Below are positions 7,199-14,370 of a DNA stretch of 64,000 nucleotides, in pieces (positions within the stretch are counted from its first letter, which is position 1; each line of letters begins with the position of its first letter). The stretch is from a virus. The stretch covers positions 1 to 64,000 of the IMG/VR virus record IMGVR_UViG_3300025118_000006; one strand, given 5' to 3'. A program made the translations under genes and the position numbers. The notes under the pieces were generated by a model that was not told the origin of the DNA, searched no databases, and saw only the letters and a program-made list of their open reading frames with translations.

Positions 7199-7794
7199 TG
7201 AACACATTAAACACCACACCGGGTCGGCGCTACCCCGTCCAATTTAAAGTTCGCGTGATTGTAGACCAGCCAGCCCTTGGCCGAGACTTCTATGGCGAGG
7301 CTCGCTTCGCCACAGAGGAGGAGGCCCAGGCGGCATTGCGGGATGCGAGAATCGAAGTTACCGACAGCGGGCCTAGCTGTACACAGTACAGCAAGTGGGA
7401 CTACTCCGACCGGACCCTTCTGGTTGAGGACACACCCAACGCTCGCGCCTTCGTCGAGAAGCACTCGTACACTCACCTCGACGCTATGATGCGCGACACC
7501 CTTCGTGCAGTCGCCAGCGAGGGCGGTGCAGTTGAGGAGATGCTTTCAGACATCGAGGGGCGCATTGTGGAGGGCAGCTTATTAGACCGACTGATGCCCC
7601 TGGGTAACCCGCATTATATGCTTCCCGGCATCCCGTCGCCTGCGATGATTGGCGAGGACGTGAAGCTAGAGCTTCGTGCGCTGGCTATCGCTACTGACCT
7701 CGTGGTCACGGGTAACGTGCAACGTAGGCGCGGACGCATCAGCAGATTGCAGAACAAATTAGACCGGGCCGGTTATGGCCCGGTGGGAGGTTAG
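7198..7794 (+). CDS. Hypothetical protein
   Basis: A 198-residue product, not recognised. AAGGAGGTGTCCTAATG gives a strong ribosome binding site overlapping the end of the preceding gene. The N-terminal third looks beta-rich (YPVQFKVRVIVDQPALG), then a helical part with acidic patches, ending in a basic helix (RRRGRISRLQNKLDRAG). No membrane segments, Cys clusters or nuclease motifs are visible. It is co-transcribed with the genes on both sides. Confidence 0.68.
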   Translation: MNTLNTTPGRRYPVQFKVRVIVDQPALGRDFYGEARFATEEEAQAALRDARIEVTDSGPSCTQYSKWDYSDRTLLVEDTPNARAFVEKHSYTHLDAMMRDTLRAVASEGGAVEEMLSDIEGRIVEGSLLDRLMPLGNPHYMLPGIPSPAMIGEDVKLELRALAIATDLVVTGNVQRRRGRISRLQNKLDRAGYGPVGG

Positions 7795-7796
7795 TC

Positions 7797-8534
7797 ATGG
7801 TTAAGAAACCCGTTTTCAAGTTCACCGAAGAGAAGCCTCACCCGTGGCCTGATGCGCCCGCGCCTATCAAGGCCATCGAGCGCCGCTTGCTCATGGCCAA
7901 GAAGGCTGCGGAAAAGGAGTACGCCGATTTAACTGAGATGCTGTTAGACGATGTCCTGGCAAACTTTTGGGATACGATGCTGGAGCAGCTTACAGCTTGC
8001 GAAGACCCGCTACCGCTCATCACACAGACACCTCCAAAGGCCCCTAAAGCGCCCCCAGTTCGCCCAAACGACTTTTGGGAAGGGTACACCAGCGTTAAAA
8101 ACCGCGCCGCCCGCGAGAGGGCTGTTCTGGAGGCGATGAACGGTCACTGGTTTGAGGCAAACAGCCGGTCTGCCTCAAACATCGGTGCGCCCGCGCAAAA
8201 GTTACGCTCGATTCTAGCTGGCCTGGAAGAGACTGGTCGCGTCGAGACTCGACGCGGGCGGTTGGCAGGAAAGGGCCGCGTCACACAATACCGAGCGGTC
8301 CTAGCGTGGGGTTCAGTGGATTCAAGCTCCACAAGAGCGCGTGAGGAGTTAGAGGTGCTAGAGGTCTTGCAGCGGTGGCGCAGCGCAAAGCAAGCGAAAG
8401 AACAGCTTGGCGCAGACCTGCCCAAGAAAAAGGTCGATGCGGCTATCGCTCGACTGTACGCCAACAACAAACTCGCTCGACGCTCAGGACAGACCGGGTC
8501 CGTCGAGTATATAACGAAGGAGAATTCGAGATGA
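7797..8534 (+). CDS. Putative winged-helix DNA-binding protein
   Basis: A 245-residue product with an N-terminal helix, a Pro-rich linker (TPPKAPKAPPVRP, about residues 80-93) and two C-terminal segments that each look like a winged helix: one around ANSRSASNIGAPAQKLRSIL...GRVETRRGR, the other around AKEQLGADLPKKKVDAAI...NNKLARRSGQ. The double arrangement suggests a DNA-binding early regulator, but no family was recognised. Its stop overlaps the next start (ATGA). Confidence 0.65.
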   Translation: MVKKPVFKFTEEKPHPWPDAPAPIKAIERRLLMAKKAAEKEYADLTEMLLDDVLANFWDTMLEQLTACEDPLPLITQTPPKAPKAPPVRPNDFWEGYTSVKNRAARERAVLEAMNGHWFEANSRSASNIGAPAQKLRSILAGLEETGRVETRRGRLAGKGRVTQYRAVLAWGSVDSSSTRAREELEVLEVLQRWRSAKQAKEQLGADLPKKKVDAAIARLYANNKLARRSGQTGSVEYITKENSR

Positions 8535-8929
8535 AAGTATTTAAATGCACGTATAAACACACTATTGGCGAAGCCTCAGTTACCTGCGATGCGCCCATCA
8601 ACTGGGAGGGCAAGGGCAGGCACCCGAAGTATTGCGAGGCCCATAAAGGTGGCAAGGAACACCCGAGCCACTACGAAATCTGGGGCCACAGGGTGTTGAG
8701 TCGGGAAAAGTCTGTGACGGAAGGGTACAAGGCTATGCCATCGTTCGACGAGCCGGTTTACGCGGAGCCAGAGCTACTCGACACCGCCAAGACCTCGAAG
8801 GAGGCTAACTTTATGCGAATGGAATATGCGTTCGCCTTCAACCGTGCCAAGGGTGCTCGCCGTGAGTTCGGAATTGACCCCTGGAAAATTGAGATCGTTG
8901 CGTACTATCATGGGCAGGGGGGAGGTTAA
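8531..8929 (+). CDS. Hypothetical protein with zinc-finger-like N-terminus
   Basis: A 132-residue product from the ATG at 8531, after AAGGAGAATTCGAG. The N-terminal part carries C-x9-H or C-x12-C and CEAHKGG groups (MKVFKCTYKHTIGEAS, then VTCDAPINW, then KYCEAHK), which could bind zinc. The C-terminal half is helical and ends with a Gly-rich tail. It is the last gene of the P2 transcript. I do not recognise it. Confidence 0.65.
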   Translation: MKVFKCTYKHTIGEASVTCDAPINWEGKGRHPKYCEAHKGGKEHPSHYEIWGHRVLSREKSVTEGYKAMPSFDEPVYAEPELLDTAKTSKEANFMRMEYAFAFNRAKGARREFGIDPWKIEIVAYYHGQGGG

Positions 8930-8984
8930 ATTCGATGCACTGCTCCCCACTCGAAAATAAAGTTACTGAAAACGCTTGCAAGGT

Positions 8985-9032
8985 GTTGACAACGCCACCT
9001 TCTTATGGCAGTTTTGTGAACGTGACGTTAAT
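8985..9032 (+). promoter_or_regulatory. Early promoter P3 (class A) with TGACGTTAAT box
   Basis: TTGACA at 8986-8991 in context GTTGACAACGCCACC, preceded by GAAAACGCTTGCAAGG, which closely matches P2. The -10 is poor (CAGTTT at 9009 with 17-nt spacing). Box TGACGTTAAT at 9023-9032, then GATTGGAGATTAAAG before the ATG at 9049. The weak -10 suggests activator dependence. Confidence 0.7.
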
Positions 9033-9048
9033 TGATTGGAGATTAAAG

Positions 9049-9318
9049 ATGACTAAGCGAAAAGCAAAATTGATTGAAGACGCTCGGGCCGCTGGCTTTG
9101 AGGTCAACGAGGGCACGCAAGGCGAGTGGCATTTCGAGCGATGGAGCAAACACAAGAAGTCTCGCTACGGCAACGGTGGCCCGCGACTTCTTGCCGGGAT
9201 GACTCTTTACGAGTATCCCGGCACTGCGATCTCAAAGATGTGCGACCTTGTCGATGCCATTGGCATTCAGAGTTATGCACAGATGCGTTCAGTGCTGGGC
9301 TTGGGCAAGGAGGTTTAA
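9049..9318 (+). CDS. Small hypothetical protein
   Basis: An 89-residue basic product whose N-terminus (MTKRKAKLIEDARAAGFEV) and central region (GEWHFERWSKHKKSRYGNGG) suggest a nucleic-acid-associated role, though no family is recognised. TTGGAG eight bases ahead fixes the ATG at 9049; the frame is open further upstream only through the promoter. It is first of four small genes ending at 10310. Confidence 0.65.
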   Translation: MTKRKAKLIEDARAAGFEVNEGTQGEWHFERWSKHKKSRYGNGGPRLLAGMTLYEYPGTAISKMCDLVDAIGIQSYAQMRSVLGLGKEV

Positions 9319-9319
9319 G

Positions 9320-9592
9320 ATGACTATCGAAATAGAAACATACATCTTGGATGCAGACCGTGAAGAGTTGGAGGTCGTCGTTGAGGTGACCAAGTACAGC
9401 TACGACGGTGGCTACGCTGGCTACACTTACGGGCCTCCGGGGCAGTGCTATCAGGGAGAAGGCGCGACTGCTGAACTCGAAGAGTATGTCATTCGAGATG
9501 CTAACACGAGCAAGGTTATCGCATTGGAGCTTCAAGAAGAGGACCGTGCTTCTATCGAAGAGCGGATTTGTGAGATTGAGGCCGAGCGATGA
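9320..9592 (+). CDS. Small acidic hypothetical protein
   Basis: A 90-residue acidic product. The ATG at 9320 follows AAGGAGGTTTAAG, which overlaps the stop of the previous gene. It has a Tyr/Gly-rich centre (YSYDGGYAGYTYGPPGQCYQ) and an acidic helical C-terminus (ELQEEDRASIEERICEIEAE). Its stop overlaps the following ATG. No function can be assigned. Acidic small proteins early in phage genomes are often inhibitors of host factors, but nothing here proves that. Confidence 0.65.
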   Translation: MTIEIETYILDADREELEVVVEVTKYSYDGGYAGYTYGPPGQCYQGEGATAELEEYVIRDANTSKVIALELQEEDRASIEERICEIEAER

Positions 9593-9873
9593 AACCCTGT
9601 GCCTACGACCCTGCGAATGTCGAGCATTTGATTGCTGACCTTTCGACGAAGAGGGAGTGCTCAGTTTGCCACTCTCTCTTCGAGCCGGGGGAGCACTACA
9701 AGCGCGTGACCTGGGATAATGTAGCCGGTGTGGTGGTGAGCTTTTACCACTGGATCGGTTGCAGCGAGAAGGCCGAGTCTTCGGGTGAAGATTGGCTTCA
9801 TGAGAATTGTTCAGGCGACCCGAAGAACATTGAGGCCGCCGTTGATTTTGTTAAGAAATTGCAAGGAGATTAG
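9589..9873 (+). CDS. Small zinc-ribbon-like protein
   Basis: A 94-residue product with ECSVCHSLFEPGEHYKRV (CxxC with a following His, about residues 24-38) and later WIGCSEK and HENCSGD, which together provide four Cys and nearby His as possible zinc ligands. The start overlaps the preceding gene by four bases (ATGA). It ends in a Lys-rich helix. Family unknown. The third of four early genes expressed from P3. Confidence 0.62.
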   Translation: MKPCAYDPANVEHLIADLSTKRECSVCHSLFEPGEHYKRVTWDNVAGVVVSFYHWIGCSEKAESSGEDWLHENCSGDPKNIEAAVDFVKKLQGD

Positions 9874-9875
9874 TG

Positions 9876-10310
9876 ATGATTAAGAAGTTTACAGACGAAG
9901 AAATTAACGCAGTTGAAGAGTTGTCACTGAAGATGTCGGCTGCTGCACGAAGCCTGAACGAAGAGATAAAGGCGTTCAATCGGGTGATTGCGAATCGATA
10001 CGTTGAAGTTGAGCTTGAGCGTGAAAAGTACGAGAAGCTTGTAGTTGAGTCGCGCAACCTCCTCGCGAATCTTTGGGGTCGAGTTTTTCACACGGTTCGG
10101 GAGGCAACAGAGTTGAATGGTCCGAAGTGGATGCGAACCGACGAAGGCCAGAACCTCACGTACTGGATGGACCTGCTGAATCACCACTTTGAGGTTGAGG
10201 AATTGGAAGTCCACACGCCGGGTGTTTTTCCAGAGATGCAGCCGCAAGAAGACCTCTCGCACAACCTTGACGTGCCGATGTCGCTTGAGGAACTCGCAAA
10301 CAGGTTTTAG
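9876..10310 (+). CDS. Hypothetical helical protein
   Basis: A 144-residue, mostly helical acidic protein (TDEEINAVEELSLKMSAAA ... EELANRF). I chose the ATG at 9876, nine bases after AAGGAG; a GTG at 9873 is equally possible. The N-terminal two thirds fit a coiled coil (VIANRYVEVELEREKYEKLV). It is the last gene of the P3 transcript. No family recognised. Confidence 0.65.
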   Translation: MIKKFTDEEINAVEELSLKMSAAARSLNEEIKAFNRVIANRYVEVELEREKYEKLVVESRNLLANLWGRVFHTVREATELNGPKWMRTDEGQNLTYWMDLLNHHFEVEELEVHTPGVFPEMQPQEDLSHNLDVPMSLEELANRF

Positions 10311-10311
10311 T

Positions 10312-10340
10312 TTGACGCCAGCGACCGGCTGGCTTATCTA
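10312..10340 (+). promoter_or_regulatory. Promoter P8 upstream of dnaB, with inverted repeat in spacer
   Basis: TTGACG at 10312-10317, 17-nt spacer, TATCTA at 10335-10340. The spacer contains the inverted repeat GCCAGC (10317-10322) / GCTGGC (10328-10333), a possible operator. Transcripts starting near 10347 would run into the terminator at 10380-10438 before dnaB. Confidence 0.6.
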
Positions 10341-10379
10341 ACGTGTACTTCGCTGGGTCAACCGTTGCGGGGTACCGAA

Positions 10380-10438
10380 GGGGTCTGCGCGGGTTCTCCA
10401 ATCTAAGAACGTCACAACCGCGCAGGCCCTCTTTTTTT
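10380..10438 (+). terminator. Strong rho-independent terminator / candidate attenuator before dnaB
   Basis: Left arm 10380-10392 (GGGGTCTGCGCGG) pairs with right arm 10418-10430 (CCGCGCAGGCCCT) with G-U wobbles, followed by T7 at 10432-10438. It lies after promoter P8 and only 18 bases before the dnaB ATG, so it either ends the upstream transcript or attenuates dnaB expression. Confidence 0.8.
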
Positions 10439-10455
10439 CAGGGAAGGACACACAC

Positions 10456-11844
10456 ATGGACCCAAAAGCGTTTCCAAATTCGCTACAGGCTGAGCAGGCG
10501 ATTTTAGGCACAGTATTATTAGACCCTCAAACATACATTCTCATTGGTGAGAAGATATCCCCAGACGATTTTTTCAAGACCGCACACGGTGTCATTTGGC
10601 AGGCCGTCAAGAAGGTAGTGAAGGACGGTCGGAATCCAGACGCTACCGAGGTTATCGACCGGCTAACCCTCGCACATGAACTCGATGTTGTCGGTGGTGC
10701 GACATACGTGATGGAACTACTTGACCATACGTGCGTGCCAGTCATCGCTGAACAATATGTAGACATAATCAAAGCGCATTCGCTTCGTAGACAATTAATC
10801 CTAAACGCACACAAAATTGCGAAGGCTGCTAGGACCGAAGAGGCCCCGGACTCCGTTGCGGCAACCGCGATCCAATCGCTCTTGACGACCGTCGAGGACC
10901 GGGATGAGCCCGAGGCCAGACCAGCCGCCGACATCGTTACCGAGCGCCTCGCTAAAACGAAGGAAGCATTGGAACGAGAAGAGAGCAGCATCGGAATTCC
11001 TAGCGGTTACGATAAGTTAGACGAACTCACTCTTGGATTTCACGGTGGAAACTACATTGTAGTGGCGGCTCGACCGGGAATGGGAAAAAGCGCGTTCGCC
11101 CTAAGCCTATCGCTTAACGCAACACGAAAAGATAGATCTGTCGCATTCGTGTCCCTTGAGATGTCCGAAGAGCAGATGGCAGACCGGCTCATGGCGATGG
11201 AGTCGGGTGTGTCTATGCAGAACATTAGGCGAGGGGATATCAGCGAATACGATGTTGGTAGACTTGAGAAGGGCGCTAGGAATATCCAGCCTCTCCCGCT
11301 GTACATCTCAGTCCAGACCAGAATCAATATCGATGGGCTTAGGATGTTCGCTCGTCGAATGAAAATGCGTAACCAATGTGACATGCTTATCATCGACTAC
11401 CTCCAGCTAGTAATGCCCAGGAAAGGCTTTGGCAATCGAGAACAGGCGGTAGCTGATATGAGCCGGACCATCAAGGCTATCGCTCTTGAGCTAGACATCC
11501 CCATCATCGCGCTGGCTCAACTTAATCGTCAGGTTGACGGGAGGGCTAGTAAGCGGCCTATACTCTCGGACCTGCGAGAGTCTGGCTCAATCGAGCAGGA
11601 TGCTGACGCCGTTATGTTCCTGTATCGAGATGAGGTCTACGACCCGAATACTCAGGACAAAGGGAAGGCTGAAGTTATTGTAGCAAAGCAGCGCAATGGC
11701 CCAACCGGAATCGTCACACTTGACTTCGATGCTGAACGTAACATTTTTAAGAACGAGAATCCTTACATTCCAAATCATTCCTATTCACACACTACTACTA
11801 CCCAGGCCCAAGTTTGGGCCAATCGCTATGGAGATGACAGATGA
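10456..11844 (+). CDS. dnaB: Replicative DNA helicase (DnaB family)
   Basis: The 462-residue product matches DnaB throughout. It has an N-terminal primase-interaction domain (PNSLQAEQAILGTVLLDP at the start), a linker helix, and a RecA-like C-terminal domain from about residue 175 with Walker A ARPGMGKSAF (about 205), SLEMSEEQM, Walker B LIIDYLQLV (about 310), the motif SDLRESGSIEQDADAVMFLYR and AKQRNGPTG. It unwinds DNA at the replication fork as a hexamer. GGGAAGGACACACAC provides the ribosome binding site. It overlaps the next gene by four bases and stands upstream of the initiator and loader candidates. The normal family length is about 450-470 residues, so it is complete. Confidence 0.96.
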   Translation: MDPKAFPNSLQAEQAILGTVLLDPQTYILIGEKISPDDFFKTAHGVIWQAVKKVVKDGRNPDATEVIDRLTLAHELDVVGGATYVMELLDHTCVPVIAEQYVDIIKAHSLRRQLILNAHKIAKAARTEEAPDSVAATAIQSLLTTVEDRDEPEARPAADIVTERLAKTKEALEREESSIGIPSGYDKLDELTLGFHGGNYIVVAARPGMGKSAFALSLSLNATRKDRSVAFVSLEMSEEQMADRLMAMESGVSMQNIRRGDISEYDVGRLEKGARNIQPLPLYISVQTRINIDGLRMFARRMKMRNQCDMLIIDYLQLVMPRKGFGNREQAVADMSRTIKAIALELDIPIIALAQLNRQVDGRASKRPILSDLRESGSIEQDADAVMFLYRDEVYDPNTQDKGKAEVIVAKQRNGPTGIVTLDFDAERNIFKNENPYIPNHSYSHTTTTQAQVWANRYGDDR

Positions 11845-12320
11845 CCCAGCCAATTGACCTTTCACCAAGACCCCAGCTTTCACCAGAAGAGGCCGCAGTC
11901 GTAAACGCAGCCCAACAGCTTGTTCCTATCTACCAAAAAATGGCCGAAGCGGGACTCGTTGACGGTGAAATAACACTGAACGCCATCGTGCTTACAGCTA
12001 CCCGAATCGGTATCGACACGATGATAAACCACGCTATTTCGCAGGGTTACATGGAAGACCCTCGCGTTGCCGCAGCCGCCGAAAGCGCAAGCAAAGAGGG
12101 CTACATGGGTGACCTTGAACGGCGCGATACCGAGGCCGCCAACCAGACCGAAGAGGAAGAGGCCATTGCCGAAGCCGATGCCGATGAGCTTATGGAAATG
12201 GACAGCGATGCCGTTGAGGAGGCCGCCAAAGACCTGTGCCCACCGACTGACCTTGCAGAGCTTCCAGAGCCCTCCGAGGCACTTTCACAACCGCTTGACA
12301 ACGTGGCAGAGCAAGCGTAG
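11841..12320 (+). CDS. Acidic hypothetical protein
   Basis: A 159-residue, very acidic protein, coupled to dnaB by ATGA overlap. The N-terminal 80 residues are predicted helical (EEAAVVNAAQQLVPIYQKMA). The C-terminal half is an Ala/Glu/Asp-rich low-complexity region (EEEEAIAEADADELMEMDSD). A DNA-mimic or chaperone-like role in replication can be imagined from charge and position but is not shown. Confidence 0.65.
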   Translation: MTQPIDLSPRPQLSPEEAAVVNAAQQLVPIYQKMAEAGLVDGEITLNAIVLTATRIGIDTMINHAISQGYMEDPRVAAAAESASKEGYMGDLERRDTEAANQTEEEEAIAEADADELMEMDSDAVEEAAKDLCPPTDLAELPEPSEALSQPLDNVAEQA

Positions 12321-12325
12321 AAACG

Positions 12326-12369
12326 AGTGATGGGCGGTATGCGTGGGAAGGGACGCGCCGCCCATCACT
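12326..12369 (+). other. Long perfect hairpin in dnaB-initiator intergenic gap
   Basis: A 12-bp perfect stem, AGTGATGGGCGG (12326-12337) with CCGCCCATCACT (12358-12369), plus an inner GCGT/ACGC pairing in the 20-nt loop. No T run follows, so it is not a standard terminator. It could be an mRNA processing or stability element, or a protein-binding site near the origin. Confidence 0.7.
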
Positions 12370-12390
12370 ACAAGCTAAATGAGGTAAGCC

Positions 12391-13476
12391 ATGACCAGCG
12401 AAAAGGTATGTGTTTTTCGGCCCTGGAGAGCGTTTCAGGGGGCACACATCCCGATGGTCATCCTAACTGCTAACGACCTAAGCCCAGGCGCAAAGTTGCT
12501 ATGGGCGTTACTAGCTAAATATGCCGGGGAGAACGGTGCAGCGTACCCCAAGCAGCGCAAACTAGCCGAAGACATGGCCGTGAACATCAAAACCCTACGC
12601 AAGAGGCTCGAAGAGCTAACCAGCAAGGGCTACATAGTTCAAAGTAGAGACAGGGGTGACCGACGGGCACACAAGCCGTTTAATTATCAGTTCATCTGGA
12701 GAGACGAGTTTGAACCCGGACTTTTAAGGCCGTTGTCGGCATTGCGCCGGGTTGAAGTGGAGGTCCATAGGGATGGTACTCCACTCGAAGTCCACAAGGG
12801 TGGCACTCCAGAAGAAAACCCCACGGGTGGACCTCCAATCGAGAGCCCCACGGGTGGTACTCCTATCGAGTACCATACGGGTGGTACTCCAGAGCAGAAT
12901 GAGTTGCCTGAAATCGAGGCCCTCGAAAACCATACGGGTGGACCTGCGGATGTCCATACGGGTGGTTCTCGAATTAATAGGAGTCAAGAGATTCAATTAA
13001 GAGAATTAGAACAAAACCCCCTAACCCCCTTGCAGGGGGAACCTTCGGCTGAAGATGATTGGCCGGGTTTTCCATTTGAAGAGATACGCGAAGCGTACAA
13101 CTCTGTAGCGAAGGTCGAGGGGTGGGTCGTGATGCGTAAGCGCGAGCGTCCACCCAGGGGTAAGCGTGAGCATAAAGTCATCCGAGAGTTGCGTGCCCAG
13201 TGGAAACGCCACAAATCCTCTGTATGCGAGGTTTTGGATGTTTCGGGTACAGAATGGTTCGAGAGGTACTTTCAGGCGTGTAGAGGCTATGTTACGTGGG
13301 ATTGGAGGCCACATCTTGAGTATTGGGCGAGGCTAGATACAGAGGAGGCTATTTTGGACCGCAAGAATAGTGTCTCCCAATTTCCTTCTTCTTCTGGTAG
13401 ACTGGGGGCAGCTTATCAATCGCTTATGAACGCTGCCGACCGAGTAACTGAGATGCAGGAGAGTGAAAATGGCTAA
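12391..13476 (+). CDS. Replication initiator, lambda O-like, with embedded iterons
   Basis: The 361-residue product has an N-terminal helix-turn-helix region (LLWALLAKYAGENGAAYPKQ, KLAEDMAVNIKTLRKRLEEL, about residues 30-85) as in phage O-type and DnaD-type initiators. It is followed by a low-complexity linker (about 120-195) of repeated HTGGTP-like hexads. The C-terminal part (about 215-345) contains basic and aromatic helices ending in RGYVTWDWRPHLEYW. The linker's DNA is a seven-copy iteron array followed by an AT-rich tract, as in lambda O. Position between DnaB and a loader candidate supports an initiator that binds its own gene. Confidence 0.72.
   Translation: MTSEKVCVFRPWRAFQGAHIPMVILTANDLSPGAKLLWALLAKYAGENGAAYPKQRKLAEDMAVNIKTLRKRLEELTSKGYIVQSRDRGDRRAHKPFNYQFIWRDEFEPGLLRPLSALRRVEVEVHRDGTPLEVHKGGTPEENPTGGPPIESPTGGTPIEYHTGGTPEQNELPEIEALENHTGGPADVHTGGSRINRSQEIQLRELEQNPLTPLQGEPSAEDDWPGFPFEEIREAYNSVAKVEGWVVMRKRERPPRGKREHKVIRELRAQWKRHKSSVCEVLDVSGTEWFERYFQACRGYVTWDWRPHLEYWARLDTEEAILDRKNSVSQFPSSSGRLGAAYQSLMNAADRVTEMQESENG
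12765..12971 (+). repeat. Seven iterons, candidate replication origin
   Basis: Copies of CCATACGGGTGGTACTCC begin at 12765, 12792, 12819, 12846, 12873, 12930 and 12954. The first five have an exact 27-bp period; the sixth is offset by 57 (two periods plus 3) and the seventh by 24. They are translated as a H(K/T)GGTP-like repeat inside the initiator linker. Confidence 0.72.
12971..13017. other. AT-rich tract next to iterons (possible unwinding element)
   Basis: About 47 bases of low G+C (GAATTAATAGG ... ATTCAATTAAGAGAATTAG ... ACAAAACC) lie directly after the last iteron, then a short CCCCC/GGGGG palindrome at 13025-13039. Iterons followed by an AT-rich, easily melted stretch is the arrangement of the lambda origin. 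Confidence 0.55.
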
Positions 13477-14005
13477 CCCTAGAACCATAGCTTCCGCGAT
13501 AACACGCCTAATTGCAGCCGGGTTTAGACCTCCTGCGGGCATAGATATGAACGATCAAGAAGGTCAGACTGCCTTCATCGCTGTTTGGTCTGATGCGCTT
13601 TCAGACATCGAAGACCACGAGTTGAATTCGGCGGTGCGAGCTTTTATTAAAACATCGATGGAGCCTTGGTTCCCGGTGCCCGCAAAGTTGAGGTCGTTGG
13701 TACCTCGCGTGAGTCTGTCGATAATAGATGACTCAGCAGATGCTTTTAGTGAAGTGCTGTCTTTGGTTGGTCGCTTCCACCACTACAAGCACCCGTCGCT
13801 TAAAGACTTGGATACGAATCCAATCCGCGCTCGCGCAAAGTCGAGGGCCATTAAGTCTGTTGGTGGTTGGGAGAGGATATGTGAAAGCAGGTCAGGTGAC
13901 CGTGCGCTCATGTCAGCTTTTCGCCAGTCGTATAAGACATCGGCTGCTGCTGCTACAGCTACAGCCTTGGAGAGTGGTGGCTCGAAGATGTTGGGAGTCG
14001 GCTGA
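13469..14005 (+). CDS. Probable helicase loader (G39P / lambda P-like)
   Basis: A 178-residue product from the ATG at 13469 (GTG at 13463 also possible), overlapping the initiator gene. The N-terminal two thirds show the pattern of phage helicase loaders of the G39P type: helices with a conserved Trp (FIAVWSDALSDIEDHELNSA) and then a Pro-containing end (SMEPWFPVPAKLRSLV). The C-terminal part has RAIKSVGGWERICESR and a basic FRQSYKT. Its place right after the initiator and close to dnaB agrees with a loader that brings DnaB to the origin. Sequence support is modest. Confidence 0.62.
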   Translation: MANPRTIASAITRLIAAGFRPPAGIDMNDQEGQTAFIAVWSDALSDIEDHELNSAVRAFIKTSMEPWFPVPAKLRSLVPRVSLSIIDDSADAFSEVLSLVGRFHHYKHPSLKDLDTNPIRARAKSRAIKSVGGWERICESRSGDRALMSAFRQSYKTSAAAATATALESGGSKMLGVG

Positions 14006-14370
14006 TGGTTGGAAAGGATTCTTTCGCAATCGTAAAAAAAGTTGCGCTTTTGGCCGCAATTCTTGGGGTGTCGGCTGTAAATTCGAGCTATTCGCACACT
14101 TCTTGGCACGATGCTTACGTTATGCATAAGTGCGAAACTTGTCCAGACTGTTGCGTATCCGCGCACAAAGAAGAGCCAATGGATATCGCGTGCAGTTTTT
14201 TGATGGACCTCACAGCCCCTTATCCAATCGATACCGCAGATTGGTGTGACAGACCTGGGTTCATGGAGCCGGATCAGCGGGTGTGTTGTGTTTGGGACGA
14301 AGAGTATATGTGGTGCACGGGCATTCAGAACCCATGTAGCGGGTGGGAGTACATTGAAGATGGCTGTTAA
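14005..14370 (+). CDS. Secreted Cys-rich protein
   Basis: The 121-residue product starts with a basic N-region and hydrophobic core (VKKVALLAAILGVSAVNSSY) that fit a signal peptide. The mature part carries eleven Cys, several as pairs (KCETCPDCC, VCCVW), suggesting disulfide bonds outside the cytoplasm. It is encoded between the loader and small terminase genes. No family is recognised. A superinfection-exclusion or envelope role is possible but only inferred from export. Confidence 0.65.
   Translation: MVGKDSFAIVKKVALLAAILGVSAVNSSYSHTSWHDAYVMHKCETCPDCCVSAHKEEPMDIACSFLMDLTAPYPIDTADWCDRPGFMEPDQRVCCVWDEEYMWCTGIQNPCSGWEYIEDGC

Noticed and set aside
12765-12971. Regular repeats that might be a CRISPR array
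   Set aside because: Unit and interval are too short (27-bp period with about 9 bases between units), the array is within an open reading frame and no cas gene is near; iterons fit better.
13025-13039. CCCCCTTGCAGGGGG palindrome as a terminator
   Set aside because: Inside a coding gene, short loop, no T run; kept only as part of the origin description.
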